A stretch of 64,000 nt of DNA, from NCBI RefSeq assembly GCF_036786105.1, contig NZ_DAIQRQ010000005.1:62001-126000 (forward strand), given 5' to 3'. A model generated the notes under the pieces. The model saw only the letters and a list, made by a program, of their open reading frames with translations, had not been told where the DNA came from and ran no database searches. Shown piece after piece: positions 44,521 to 52,390 of this stretch (position 1 is its first letter; each line of letters opens with the position of its first letter). The stretch comes from Ohtaekwangia sp036786105 (lineage in GTDB: Bacteria; Bacteroidota; Bacteroidia; Cytophagales; Cyclobacteriaceae). A program made the position numbers and the translations under genes.

Positions 44521-44901
44521 TTATTTCCGTATCATAGGCAGATACTTTTCCCGGTTGTCTATAATTACCCAAAGTATTATCGCAATCAAAACAAATACAA
44601 TGGGCAATCCTGAAGGTGCCATGCTTATGTTGGCGAGTAAAATGCCTATTAAAACAGGCAGGATAACAATAGCGCCAAGTGCCCTGGTTCTTGGGAAGAT
44701 CAATAATAAACCGCCGATAATTTCAATCGATCCAACAAGAGGCATAAGCCAGCCTATTTCCATAAATGCCTTCCCGGCCTTTACCATTTCCTCCGGCATG
44801 TCTTCAGGCATCGGCATATAGTGAAAGAATTTGTCAAGGCCGGCATTGATAAACATGAGGCCTGCCAGCAGGCATAAAACAAACAGAATTTTTGCTTTCA
44901 T
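44521..44901 (-). CDS. DoxX family membrane protein
   Basis: A 126-residue protein with four predicted transmembrane helices (ILFVLCLLAGLMFINAGLDKFF, IGWLMPLVGSIEIIGGLLLIF, LGAIVILPVLIGILLANI, IVFVLIAIILWVII). The AGLDKFFHYM segment is DoxX-like. The family is linked to thiol and redox roles in some bacteria, but many members are of unknown function. It is the first gene of the operon and has a clear palindrome 15 bp upstream of its start. Confidence 0.82.
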   Translation of the reverse strand: MKAKILFVLCLLAGLMFINAGLDKFFHYMPMPEDMPEEMVKAGKAFMEIGWLMPLVGSIEIIGGLLLIFPRTRALGAIVILPVLIGILLANISMAPSGLPIVFVLIAIILWVIIDNREKYLPMIRK

Positions 44902-44916
44902 AGATATTATTTTTTA

Positions 44917-44961
44917 GTGAAACCAATTGGTTGCAAATTATTGGCAATTGATTGGTTTCAC
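44917..44961 (-). promoter_or_regulatory. Operator-like inverted repeat upstream of doxX
   Basis: GTGAAACCAAT (44917-44927) is the exact complement of ATTGGTTTCAC (44951-44961), separated by 23 bp that include a second palindrome CCAATTGG (44923-44930). It starts 16 bp before the doxX ATG, where a -7 element would lie. It is a good candidate for the binding site of the operon's ArsR-type regulator. It could also be a hairpin in the 5' leader. Confidence 0.5.
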
Positions 44962-45301
44962 AATTGTTTTTTGAAATTTTTGACAGGCTTGCTAAAATTT
45001 TTTTAGTGTTAAAACACTTGATTTTTATACTGGAAATTGGCTCTACCTGTCGTGTAAATTCCTCTCGCCTTCTGGTTGGGACGACACCAATCTAGTTTTT
45101 ATGGGCCTGTCGGGAGGAGTCAATCACTCCGGATAAGTGGTTGCTTCGGATCGTACGTTGGCCTCCATTTTAATGATCCGGACAACGATGCAATTCTAAA
45201 GAGGCTGGCCATATTGTTGACCGACAGATATGCCTTAATCTTAATGAACTGGTAAAAAGAAAAAGGAGTAGCAGCTCTTCAATATTGTTAATCTGTAATA
45301 A
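44962..45301. other. Intergenic stretch, nothing recognised
   Basis: Between the doxX palindrome and the terminator of the GH114-like gene. A plus-strand frame without start (ending at LLTDRYALILMNW) runs for about 65 codons but shows no family resemblance. A small AGTGTTAAAACACT palindrome lies near 45005. Confidence 0.35.
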
Positions 45302-45334
45302 AAAAGAGCCTGAGCATAATACTCAGGCTCTTTT
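45302..45334 (-). terminator. Terminator of the GH114-like gene
   Basis: AAAAGAGCCTGAG (45302-45314), 7-nt loop, CTCAGGCTCTTTT (45322-45334). A perfect 13-bp stem flanked by A and T tracts on both sides. On the minus strand the T run follows directly. It lies 22 bp beyond the stop codon. Confidence 0.85.
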
Positions 45335-45355
45335 AGCTTTATAATATAGTTTGAT

Positions 45356-46330
45356 CTATTCGTAATATTCAAAGGCATCAATGATATCGAGGTATACTCC
45401 ATCGAATCCTGCATTGACTATTTTGTTCAGGTATGAGTCGCTGTTCTTATAAATGATATTCTGCCAGTCGGTATTCCAGTATTTTACTTTATAGTTACCA
45501 GGCCAATTGGGATTTTCAGCATCCATCCAGCTCGGTTTATTTTTATTCCAGTCACTCTGCCAGTAGTAGCGGTAATCTTCAGCCTCACCAATAGACATGT
45601 AGGCGATCACTTTGCGTGAGCCACCACCACTCTTTGTTTTAAGCTGTGCTACCTCATCTGCTGTAAGTGCAGTGCCATCTGTAAAGAACATGTCAATAAT
45701 CAGTACATCGTAGCGGGTGGCTTTCAATGCCTGGAGAAAATCTGATTTTGAAGAGTAATTCTTTGAGTTGAGCAGGTAAAGAAAATTTTTAGCATCAGCC
45801 AATGTTGCTACATCGCCATTGTGTGCCTGGTAAGGTTCGCTCACTGGAATAATGTCGAGCTCACGATGTTCCGCAGCGTATGATATATATCCGTAGCTGT
45901 TGTTCGTAGTATAAGAGGCTGATTTCTTGCTATCGGTAGAGCAGTAGTCTGTTATCAGAATACGATTGCCGCTGCTGCTGGAGCGGTCGAGAAAAGCTTT
46001 CAGATATGTGGTAGCATCTGAAGGCGTTGCTTCATCATCCTGATTGTAGCCATACAGGAAATCTTCCTGACCATGTGCATCAACAGCATCGAGATAGGCA
46101 GTATGAAGGGGGCCATCTTCCTCGCCGTTTTGAGTAACAAGTTCAATCCCATTTTGGGGGACGATCAGAAAACCAGACCGTGAAGCTTTTGCAGCTTTGC
46201 TGATGTTAATAACAAAATTGCGCATTTCCTCTTTGTAATTGACTGAAGAGGAGGACGAAGTATCGTCATCGGAGGAGCAAGCACTTAGTAATACAATGCC
46301 GATCGTTGTGAAGAATGAAGTAAGTTTCAT
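45356..46330 (-). CDS. Endo alpha-1,4 polygalactosaminidase-like lipoprotein (GH114/DUF297)
   Basis: A 324-residue lipoprotein (MKLTSFFTTIGIVLLSACSS, lipidated Cys18) with a Ser/Asp-rich linker DDDTSSSSS typical of surface-exported Bacteroidota lipoproteins. The catalytic barrel (about 35-320) carries VIAYMSIGEAEDYRYYW and the C-terminal GFDGVYLDIIDAFEY, both hallmarks of the TM1410/GH114 family. The substrate in characterised members is galactosaminogalactan. Activity here is inferred. Single minus-strand gene with its own terminator. Confidence 0.83.
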   Translation of the reverse strand: MKLTSFFTTIGIVLLSACSSDDDTSSSSSVNYKEEMRNFVINISKAAKASRSGFLIVPQNGIELVTQNGEEDGPLHTAYLDAVDAHGQEDFLYGYNQDDEATPSDATTYLKAFLDRSSSSGNRILITDYCSTDSKKSASYTTNNSYGYISYAAEHRELDIIPVSEPYQAHNGDVATLADAKNFLYLLNSKNYSSKSDFLQALKATRYDVLIIDMFFTDGTALTADEVAQLKTKSGGGSRKVIAYMSIGEAEDYRYYWQSDWNKNKPSWMDAENPNWPGNYKVKYWNTDWQNIIYKNSDSYLNKIVNAGFDGVYLDIIDAFEYYE

Positions 46331-46538
46331 GAAAGAGTGTATATAAACTGGATTTGTGATATTATACTATATAACCGTGAGTAATGGATAAATATTGCTT
46401 GCAAGTTAAAAGGATTTCTTCTGTTAAAAAATGGGTCTATTTACTTAGCAAGTATGAAAGTAATTATTGCCTGTCCTATTAGTTATTACCTGGGCATGCA
46501 GCGGCTGCATAATTTTGCTTATCGCATAGAGACTGATA

Positions 46539-46572
46539 ACGTTTGTACGTGTACGCTGGCACGTACAAACGT
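46539..46572 (-). terminator. Hairpin after the TPR gene
   Basis: A 13-bp perfect stem (ACGTTTGTACGTG at 46539-46551 with its complement at 46560-46572) and an 8-nt loop, 27 bp past the TPR stop codon. There is no T tract, so it may be an mRNA 3'-stabilising hairpin or a site rather than an intrinsic terminator. Confidence 0.45.
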
Positions 46573-46599
46573 GCACACGTAACAGCGGATACACGTATA

Positions 46600-47319
46600 T
46601 CAATGTGCACAATATTTTTCCAGGTAAGGTTTAATCTGTGTGATGCCCAGTGAAAGACACTTTCTCCAATCACGACAACAGCCTTCGCGATCTTTGATTT
46701 CGAGTTTAGCAGAACCGCGGTTTTGATAGGCAATGCCGTAAGATGGATTGATGCTGATCGCCTTATCAAATGCAGTTATGGCTTTTCGGAATTGCTTTTT
46801 GAGATAATATATTTTTCCTATTTCATAGTATCCTTTGTCTGAGTGACTATCCAGACTTACTATTTTTTCGTATTGCTTCAGGGCCAGGTCATACTTCTTC
46901 TCTTCCATATATCCGTAGCCTATATTTTCATAGAGACGAATATTTTCGGGTTGCATTTTTAACGCAATGTCAAAGTAGCTGCGGGCTTTTTCAAACTGAC
47001 GCATGCTATTGTAGGTTACTCCCAGGTTCCATATAGCCGTGAAATCATCATCTGTTATAATCGTCTTGTTGATATCCAGAATCTTTTCGCAATCCTGTAT
47101 TACAAGATCATACTTCTTCAATGCGTAATTCGCCTGACTGCGAAGCAGCAATGCCGACTCTTGTTCGGGGTTGGATTCGAGGGATTTATTCAAATAACCG
47201 ATGGCTTCAGCATATTGCCTGTTTTGCAAAGCTTCATTACCTCTTTGCAAGTATTCATCGGACTGCGCATGGCTGGGTAACGCAAAAGCAATCGTTAATA
47301 ACAGGATAATGTATCGCAT
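46600..47319 (-). CDS. Exported tetratricopeptide-repeat protein (239 aa)
   Basis: A 239-residue protein with a signal peptide (MRYIILLLTIAFALPSHAQ). TPR units follow from about 23 to 225, e.g. YLQRGNEALQNRQYAEAIGYL, ARSYFDIALKMQPENIRLY, ALKQYEKIVSLDSHSDKGY and AITAFDKAISINPSYGIAY. The C-terminus DREGCCRDWRKCLSLGI is Cys-rich and typical of such periplasmic TPR proteins of Bacteroidota. A protein-binding scaffold in the periplasm is the likely role. Confidence 0.85.
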   Translation of the reverse strand: MRYIILLLTIAFALPSHAQSDEYLQRGNEALQNRQYAEAIGYLNKSLESNPEQESALLLRSQANYALKKYDLVIQDCEKILDINKTIITDDDFTAIWNLGVTYNSMRQFEKARSYFDIALKMQPENIRLYENIGYGYMEEKKYDLALKQYEKIVSLDSHSDKGYYEIGKIYYLKKQFRKAITAFDKAISINPSYGIAYQNRGSAKLEIKDREGCCRDWRKCLSLGITQIKPYLEKYCAH

Positions 47320-47426
47320 AGCTATAACGACAAATCTACAGTATACTTTTGATCAGTAAAGCAAAAATATATTTGTCCTTACTATTTTAAGCTTTTTTGT
47401 CATTGAAGTAAATCTGTTCTTGACAT

Positions 47427-47522
47427 TTACTTGAGACCGCTTTTCCTGATCCACCCTTCACCCTCACAGTATTTAACTTTAACCCATTTGTTAGTTTCTC
47501 CAATAACAACTACGATAGATCT
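47427..47522 (-). pseudogene. SH3-domain C-terminal remnant
   Basis: Minus-strand frame encoding VVVIGETNKWVKVKYC then EGEGWIRKSGLK and stop. The WVKV.Y...EGWI pattern is that of the end of a bacterial SH3 domain. A TAG codon lies directly upstream; beyond it the frame reads MNAFDKLFE from an ATG at 47552. The gene is thus interrupted, or this part is an inactive fragment. It adjoins the assembly gap, so sequence errors cannot be excluded. Confidence 0.4.
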
Positions 47523-47593
47523 CTATTCAAATAATTTATCAAAGGCATTCATTTATTTTTTATATACTCAAATAATTTTCCTCCATTAATTGG

Positions 47594-47803
47594 CAAGACC
47601 TCGCCATCGCATTCAAAATAAGAAGCTATGATGCAATATGTAAAAAGCNNNNNNNNNNNNNNNNNNNNNNNNNNNNNNNNNNNNNNNNNNNNNNNNNNNN
47701 NNNNNNNNNNNNNNNNNNNNNNNNNNNNNNNNNNNNNNNNNNNNNNNNCAAGACCTCGCCATCGCATTCAAAATAAGAAGCTATGATGCAATATGTAAAA
47801 AGC
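47594..47803. other. Assembly gap (100 N) with an identical 55-bp flank on each side
   Basis: Bases 47649-47748 are N. The 55 bp before the gap (47594-47648) and the 55 bp after it (47749-47803) are identical. This is what two contig ends overlapping by one k-mer look like. The gap is therefore probably artificial, and the true sequence may simply contain one copy. If merged, the minus-strand frame across it (ending FEYIKNK, stop at 47549) has no start codon within reach. Confidence 0.9.
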
Positions 47804-47967
47804 TTATAGGAGAAAAACCAGTTGTATTTGATGGACTTCTATTCACAAGAATGTTGCGGAATTACTAAAGTTGGTAAATTCCGGCAGACAGGCTTTTCAC
47901 GGTCTACCACCCGTGGCTAAGTAATGATCAACGGGAGTCTGTTATTGATGAAAGGTGTTTTGGCCGG

Positions 47968-48120
47968 TACACGTTACGATTATAGTTATCGTTCCCCTTG
48001 ATGTTCAAATCCAGTTTCCTACAGCGTGATAGAAATTACAGACCGTTTACAGGTTAACCGTTAATAGACTGTTCCTGATAACGATTAACGTGTAACAGAT
48101 AAAAGTGTAACGATTAACGT
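47968..48120. repeat. Dispersed intergenic repeat, locus C
   Basis: TACACGTTACGATTATAG (47968-47985) and GTTATCG, then GGTTAACCGTTAATAG, and on the other orientation ATAACGATTAACGTGTAAC (48078-48096) with GTGTAACGATTAACGT (48105-48120). These are the same words as loci A and B. The rest of 47804-48330 contains no recognised gene and is the leader of the kinase gene. Confidence 0.65.
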
Positions 48121-48330
48121 CAACGCACGCTAGCCTCAACGTTGCGCACCGCAACTATCATAAATGTTTAAACTTTTATCAGATTGTTATTTGGAATGGT
48201 TACATTCTTCAACTTTCTTCCTAAACAGGCATTTCAAAATCGATTGCAGATTGCTAGATTAGGTTAACGGTATCGTATTAGCGGTTACAAAAGCCATGTG
48301 TAATAGCACTTGGAGACAAATAAATTTTCG

Positions 48331-51300
48331 ATGAAGTTTTTCAAAGATCTTTCCATTCGAAGCAAACTTATACTACTTGTTATCTTTCCATTTTCTGTGG
48401 TATTATTCTTCTTGTTCAAAACAATAACGCTGCGCCTGCAGGACCAGCGTTGGAATGAACAGGCAGAACATAACGTGGAAGCGATCGAGCACATTACGGC
48501 GCTACTACACCAATTGGAAAATGAACGGACTGCGTCTGTCATTTATACTTCCCTTAACACGCCACAGGATAAGAAAGAGTTTCATCGGCAGCAGCAGGAA
48601 ACTGATAAAATACTGGCTACATTTCAGGGAACCATCGGAGAATCTACACTTAACGAAGTATACATCGATTCGCTGATCAATGTTGTGCGCCAGCGAAGCC
48701 CGTCACAGAATGACTATATCGCGTTAGGGCTACTGGCCAGTATTGGCAATACATTACAGGATTCTCCCCATATAGCGATCAATGATAAGTTAGAATGCCT
48801 GCTGTTTCTCCTGTATGCAAAAGAATTTATGGCACAGTTGCGTGATCGTGTTCTGATTGCATCCTTTCATCAGGGGTTCCGGGGAATTGAATATGGTAAC
48901 TTTGCAGCCCTAAAAGGCAAGCATGAGATCAACCTCTATAAATTTCAGCGTTCTGCTTCGCCGGAACTGAATACATACTTTGCTCATATCTATAAAAACA
49001 ATCAGGCCGTTGCCAGTACACAGGCTATGCTTGACTCTGCATTTGTGCATGGTGCCAGGAACCCGGTTACGCTAAAGGCCGATGCCTGGCAGCAACAGGT
49101 AACAATTTCCATCAATACATTGCAAGTTGTGCAGGGACGAATGCTCGCCAACGTCCGTAAAGACTTACACGAACAATCTGAGATCATTACGGCTGCATTA
49201 ATCCGGAATATAGTTTTGGCAGCAGTAGTTGTCGTTGTTATTGTAGTAGTGTCTATGTTTACTATACGCGAGGTAGTCAGATCGATGAACAGGATGAGAG
49301 ATGCTACCGTGAGAATTATGAATGGTGATATCAACTTCTTGCTTGACGACAGTTCGAAAGACGAGATGGGACGGTTGGCGCATTCATTTAATGAAATGAT
49401 CAAGGTGCTAAAGACCTATGTTCAGTTGGCAGATTCGATTGGCAAGGGGAATTACGATACTGAGATAACGATACGCAGCGACCTGGATATACTTGGGAAG
49501 GCACTTCACAATATGAAGCTAAACCTCGAAATGCTTTCGCGTGAAAAAGAAACACGTACATGGTTGTTGTCGGGTCACCGTGAACTCAACAACCTGTTGC
49601 GTGAAGAGAAAAATGTGCGCAACCTTGCGCGCGAGATTACAGCACAGGTAGCATCTTACCTGAAGGCGCAAGTGGGATCTATATATTTACTGGAAAATGA
49701 ACGACTTCACCGCACCGCAACCTATGCCATAGACCCGGATTCACTGCCTGAGTCTTTTGCCATAGGCGAATCGCTGATAGGGCAGGCTGCCCAAAGTGAA
49801 AGGTATATTTTATTTGAAGATATACCACAGGACTATATTTCTATTCGCTCTTCGCTTGGTCAGGTAGTGCCAATTTGCATACTGGTATATCCATTCTTCT
49901 ACATGGGCAAAGTAAAAGGCGTTCTTGAACTGGGAGCTACTCATATATTTACCCGGCTGGAGCTCGAGTATCTGCAGATGATCAGCAACAATATAGCGAT
50001 AGCCTTCAACTCATCGCAATCGCGCAAACGGCTGGAAGAACTGTTGGAAGAAACTCAGCATCAGGCAGAGGAACTTGAATCGCAGCAGGAAGAGTTACGT
50101 CAGTTCAATGACGAATTGCTGGAGAAGCTTGAATCCATTGCGCAATCGGAAGCTGAACTAAAGGTGCAGCAGGAAGAATTGCAGGAGTCCAATGCATTGC
50201 TGGAAGAAAAAGCCAACTCACTTGAATATGAAAAGCAGCAACTGGAAGCCGCCAAAGCGCATGTAGAAGAACAGGCGCGCGAGTACGAATCGGTGAGCCG
50301 CTATAAGTCTGATTTCCTGGCCAACATGTCGCACGAACTGCGCACGCCACTCAACAGCATATTGATCCTTACGCAACTGTTGATGGAAAACAAGAATGGA
50401 ACGCTGGGCGAAAAAGAAGTGAAGTATGCCAACGTAATTCATACTTCCGGCAACGAACTGCTGATCCTGATCAACGATATACTTGATCTTTCAAAAGTAG
50501 AAGCCGGTAAAATGGATCTGGAGATACATCCGTTTTCATTTGATGAAGTTACCAGCGACATCAATATTATGTTCTCGCAACTGGCACGCAATAAATCTAT
50601 CAACTTCCAAATGGACGTTGTTGCAGATGCAGATAAGGTTATTGAATCAGACAGGCAACGCCTTGTGCAAATACTTCGAAACCTTCTGTCGAACGCATTC
50701 AAATTTACACCGGCAGGTGGCACGGTGGCATTGAAAATAAACCGATGTAATGGAAATGTATCCTTGCGATCGCAGCGGTTAAAACATTCACACGATGTAA
50801 TCTGTTTCGAAGTAAAAGATACCGGCATCGGTATACCGGCCGATAAACAGGAGATGATCTTTGAAGCATTTCGGCAGGTAGACAGCACGGATAAACGCAA
50901 GTACGGAGGAACCGGTCTCGGCCTTTCCATCTGTCGCGAGCTCTCGAACTTGTTGGGAGGAGAGATCCACCTGGAAAGTGAAGAAGGTAAAGGCAGCACG
51001 TTCCGCCTGTATCTCCCGTTGCGGTATACCGGTGCAGAGAAGGAAAATGGCGTAGCCGAAGTTGAGTTAAATGGAAATATACCGGAGCATGTTTCTCGTA
51101 TAGTGCGACCTGCTGAAGTTGTTAATGTGCCTGAGAGCATTGTGAACGATGATCGTGCTGTGCTTGAAGAGAACAGTCGTAAGATATTGATCATGGAAGA
51201 CGATTTTGAATTTGCAGATGTCTTGCTTTCGTTTGTGAGAGAGCGTTCTTATAAAGGTATTGTGTCGCATCAGGGTATAGCGGGTTTGCAACTGGCACAG

Positions 51301-52347
51301 CAATATAAACCTGATGCCATTCTGCTCGATATGAAGCTACCGGATATTGACGGAACTGAAGTGATTCGTCAGCTTAAGAACGATGCAGACCTCCGGCATA
51401 TACCCGTGCAGATTATTTCCGGCTATAGCCTGAAGCGTGAAGCTATGAAGCTCGGTGCATTTGATTTTATCAAAAAGCCCGTAAGGAAGGAAGATCTTCA
51501 AAATATATTCGACAAGCTCGAGCACTTTGCCAGCCAGAAATATAAAAGATTGCTGATAGTGGAAGATAACGAAGAAGAGAACAAAGCTATACAGGCTATG
51601 ATCGGCAATGGCGATGTAGAGTGCGTGCCAGCCTATAGCTGTGATCGCGCTTACGAATTGCTGGAAGAAAGTTCGTTTGATTGCATGATTGTAGACCTGG
51701 GAATAGGTGACGCTACGTGCTTTAATTTCCTTGAAAAGATCCGGTCTAACGATCACATGAACTCAATACCGGTTATTGTGTATGCAGCACAGGAATTGAC
51801 CGCCGAAGAGAACAAACGTCTTGCACGCCTGGCAAATACGGTAGTGCTGCGAACAGCCTATTCGCATGAACGGTTGCTGGACGAAACAACATTGTTTCTG
51901 CATCGCATTGAATCGCGCATGCCACCGGAGAAACAAAACATCATTCGAAAGCTGCACCGCAGTGATGCTGTATTGAAAGGTAAAACTGTATTGATTGTGG
52001 ATGACGACATTCGGAATATATACTCACTTACGAATGTACTGGAAGATGAGGGACTGGTTTGCCAGACGGCTGAAAATGGGAGAGAAGCTATAGCCGTGCT
52101 GAATAGCAACCCATCGATTGATATTATACTGATGGATGTAATGATGCCAGATATGAACGGTTATGAAGCCACGCAGGAGATCAGAAAGTCAGAGCGATTT
52201 GCAAAGCTGCCAATTATAGCGCTTACTGCAAAAGCTATGCGTGGCGACCGCGAAAAATGCCTGGCATCCGGTATGTCTGACTATGTAACCAAACCGGTGA
52301 ATACACGACAGCTTCTTTCGCTGATGCGGGTGTGGCTTTATAAATAA
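48331..52347 (+). CDS. Hybrid sensor histidine kinase (NIT-HAMP-GAF-HisKA-HATPase-REC-REC-REC)
   Basis: A 1338-residue hybrid kinase; start at ATG 48331 (MKFFKDLSIRSKLILLV), preferred to a TTG 21 bp upstream. The first helix (12-30) and a second (about 292-315) enclose a NIT-type sensing domain (about 45-285, with NERTASVIYTS). HAMP follows (about 312-365), then GAF (about 425-560), a coiled coil (about 570-660), HisKA with His668 in MSHELRTPLNS, HATPase (about 780-895, DTGIGIPAD), and three receiver domains with Asp1000, Asp1122 and Asp1269. REC2 has the degenerate sequence IVDLGIGDATCF. NIT domains sense nitrate or nitrite in some proteins; the ligand here is unknown. The next kinase gene follows by 43 bp. 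Confidence 0.92.
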   Translation: MKFFKDLSIRSKLILLVIFPFSVVLFFLFKTITLRLQDQRWNEQAEHNVEAIEHITALLHQLENERTASVIYTSLNTPQDKKEFHRQQQETDKILATFQGTIGESTLNEVYIDSLINVVRQRSPSQNDYIALGLLASIGNTLQDSPHIAINDKLECLLFLLYAKEFMAQLRDRVLIASFHQGFRGIEYGNFAALKGKHEINLYKFQRSASPELNTYFAHIYKNNQAVASTQAMLDSAFVHGARNPVTLKADAWQQQVTISINTLQVVQGRMLANVRKDLHEQSEIITAALIRNIVLAAVVVVVIVVVSMFTIREVVRSMNRMRDATVRIMNGDINFLLDDSSKDEMGRLAHSFNEMIKVLKTYVQLADSIGKGNYDTEITIRSDLDILGKALHNMKLNLEMLSREKETRTWLLSGHRELNNLLREEKNVRNLAREITAQVASYLKAQVGSIYLLENERLHRTATYAIDPDSLPESFAIGESLIGQAAQSERYILFEDIPQDYISIRSSLGQVVPICILVYPFFYMGKVKGVLELGATHIFTRLELEYLQMISNNIAIAFNSSQSRKRLEELLEETQHQAEELESQQEELRQFNDELLEKLESIAQSEAELKVQQEELQESNALLEEKANSLEYEKQQLEAAKAHVEEQAREYESVSRYKSDFLANMSHELRTPLNSILILTQLLMENKNGTLGEKEVKYANVIHTSGNELLILINDILDLSKVEAGKMDLEIHPFSFDEVTSDINIMFSQLARNKSINFQMDVVADADKVIESDRQRLVQILRNLLSNAFKFTPAGGTVALKINRCNGNVSLRSQRLKHSHDVICFEVKDTGIGIPADKQEMIFEAFRQVDSTDKRKYGGTGLGLSICRELSNLLGGEIHLESEEGKGSTFRLYLPLRYTGAEKENGVAEVELNGNIPEHVSRIVRPAEVVNVPESIVNDDRAVLEENSRKILIMEDDFEFADVLLSFVRERSYKGIVSHQGIAGLQLAQQYKPDAILLDMKLPDIDGTEVIRQLKNDADLRHIPVQIISGYSLKREAMKLGAFDFIKKPVRKEDLQNIFDKLEHFASQKYKRLLIVEDNEEENKAIQAMIGNGDVECVPAYSCDRAYELLEESSFDCMIVDLGIGDATCFNFLEKIRSNDHMNSIPVIVYAAQELTAEENKRLARLANTVVLRTAYSHERLLDETTLFLHRIESRMPPEKQNIIRKLHRSDAVLKGKTVLIVDDDIRNIYSLTNVLEDEGLVCQTAENGREAIAVLNSNPSIDIILMDVMMPDMNGYEATQEIRKSERFAKLPIIALTAKAMRGDREKCLASGMSDYVTKPVNTRQLLSLMRVWLYK

Positions 52348-52390
52348 ACACGGTAATCCGTAAAGAGTATCTATATAAACTGTGGCACTT

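Noticed and set aside
44979..45250. Open frame with hydrophobic end upstream of doxX
   Set aside because: No start codon, no family match and it overlaps presumed regulatory sequence.
47549..47767. Minus-strand frame that runs through the N gap
   Set aside because: Its N-terminal part is made of the duplicated flank and Ns; after merging the 55-bp overlap there is an upstream stop and no start codon.
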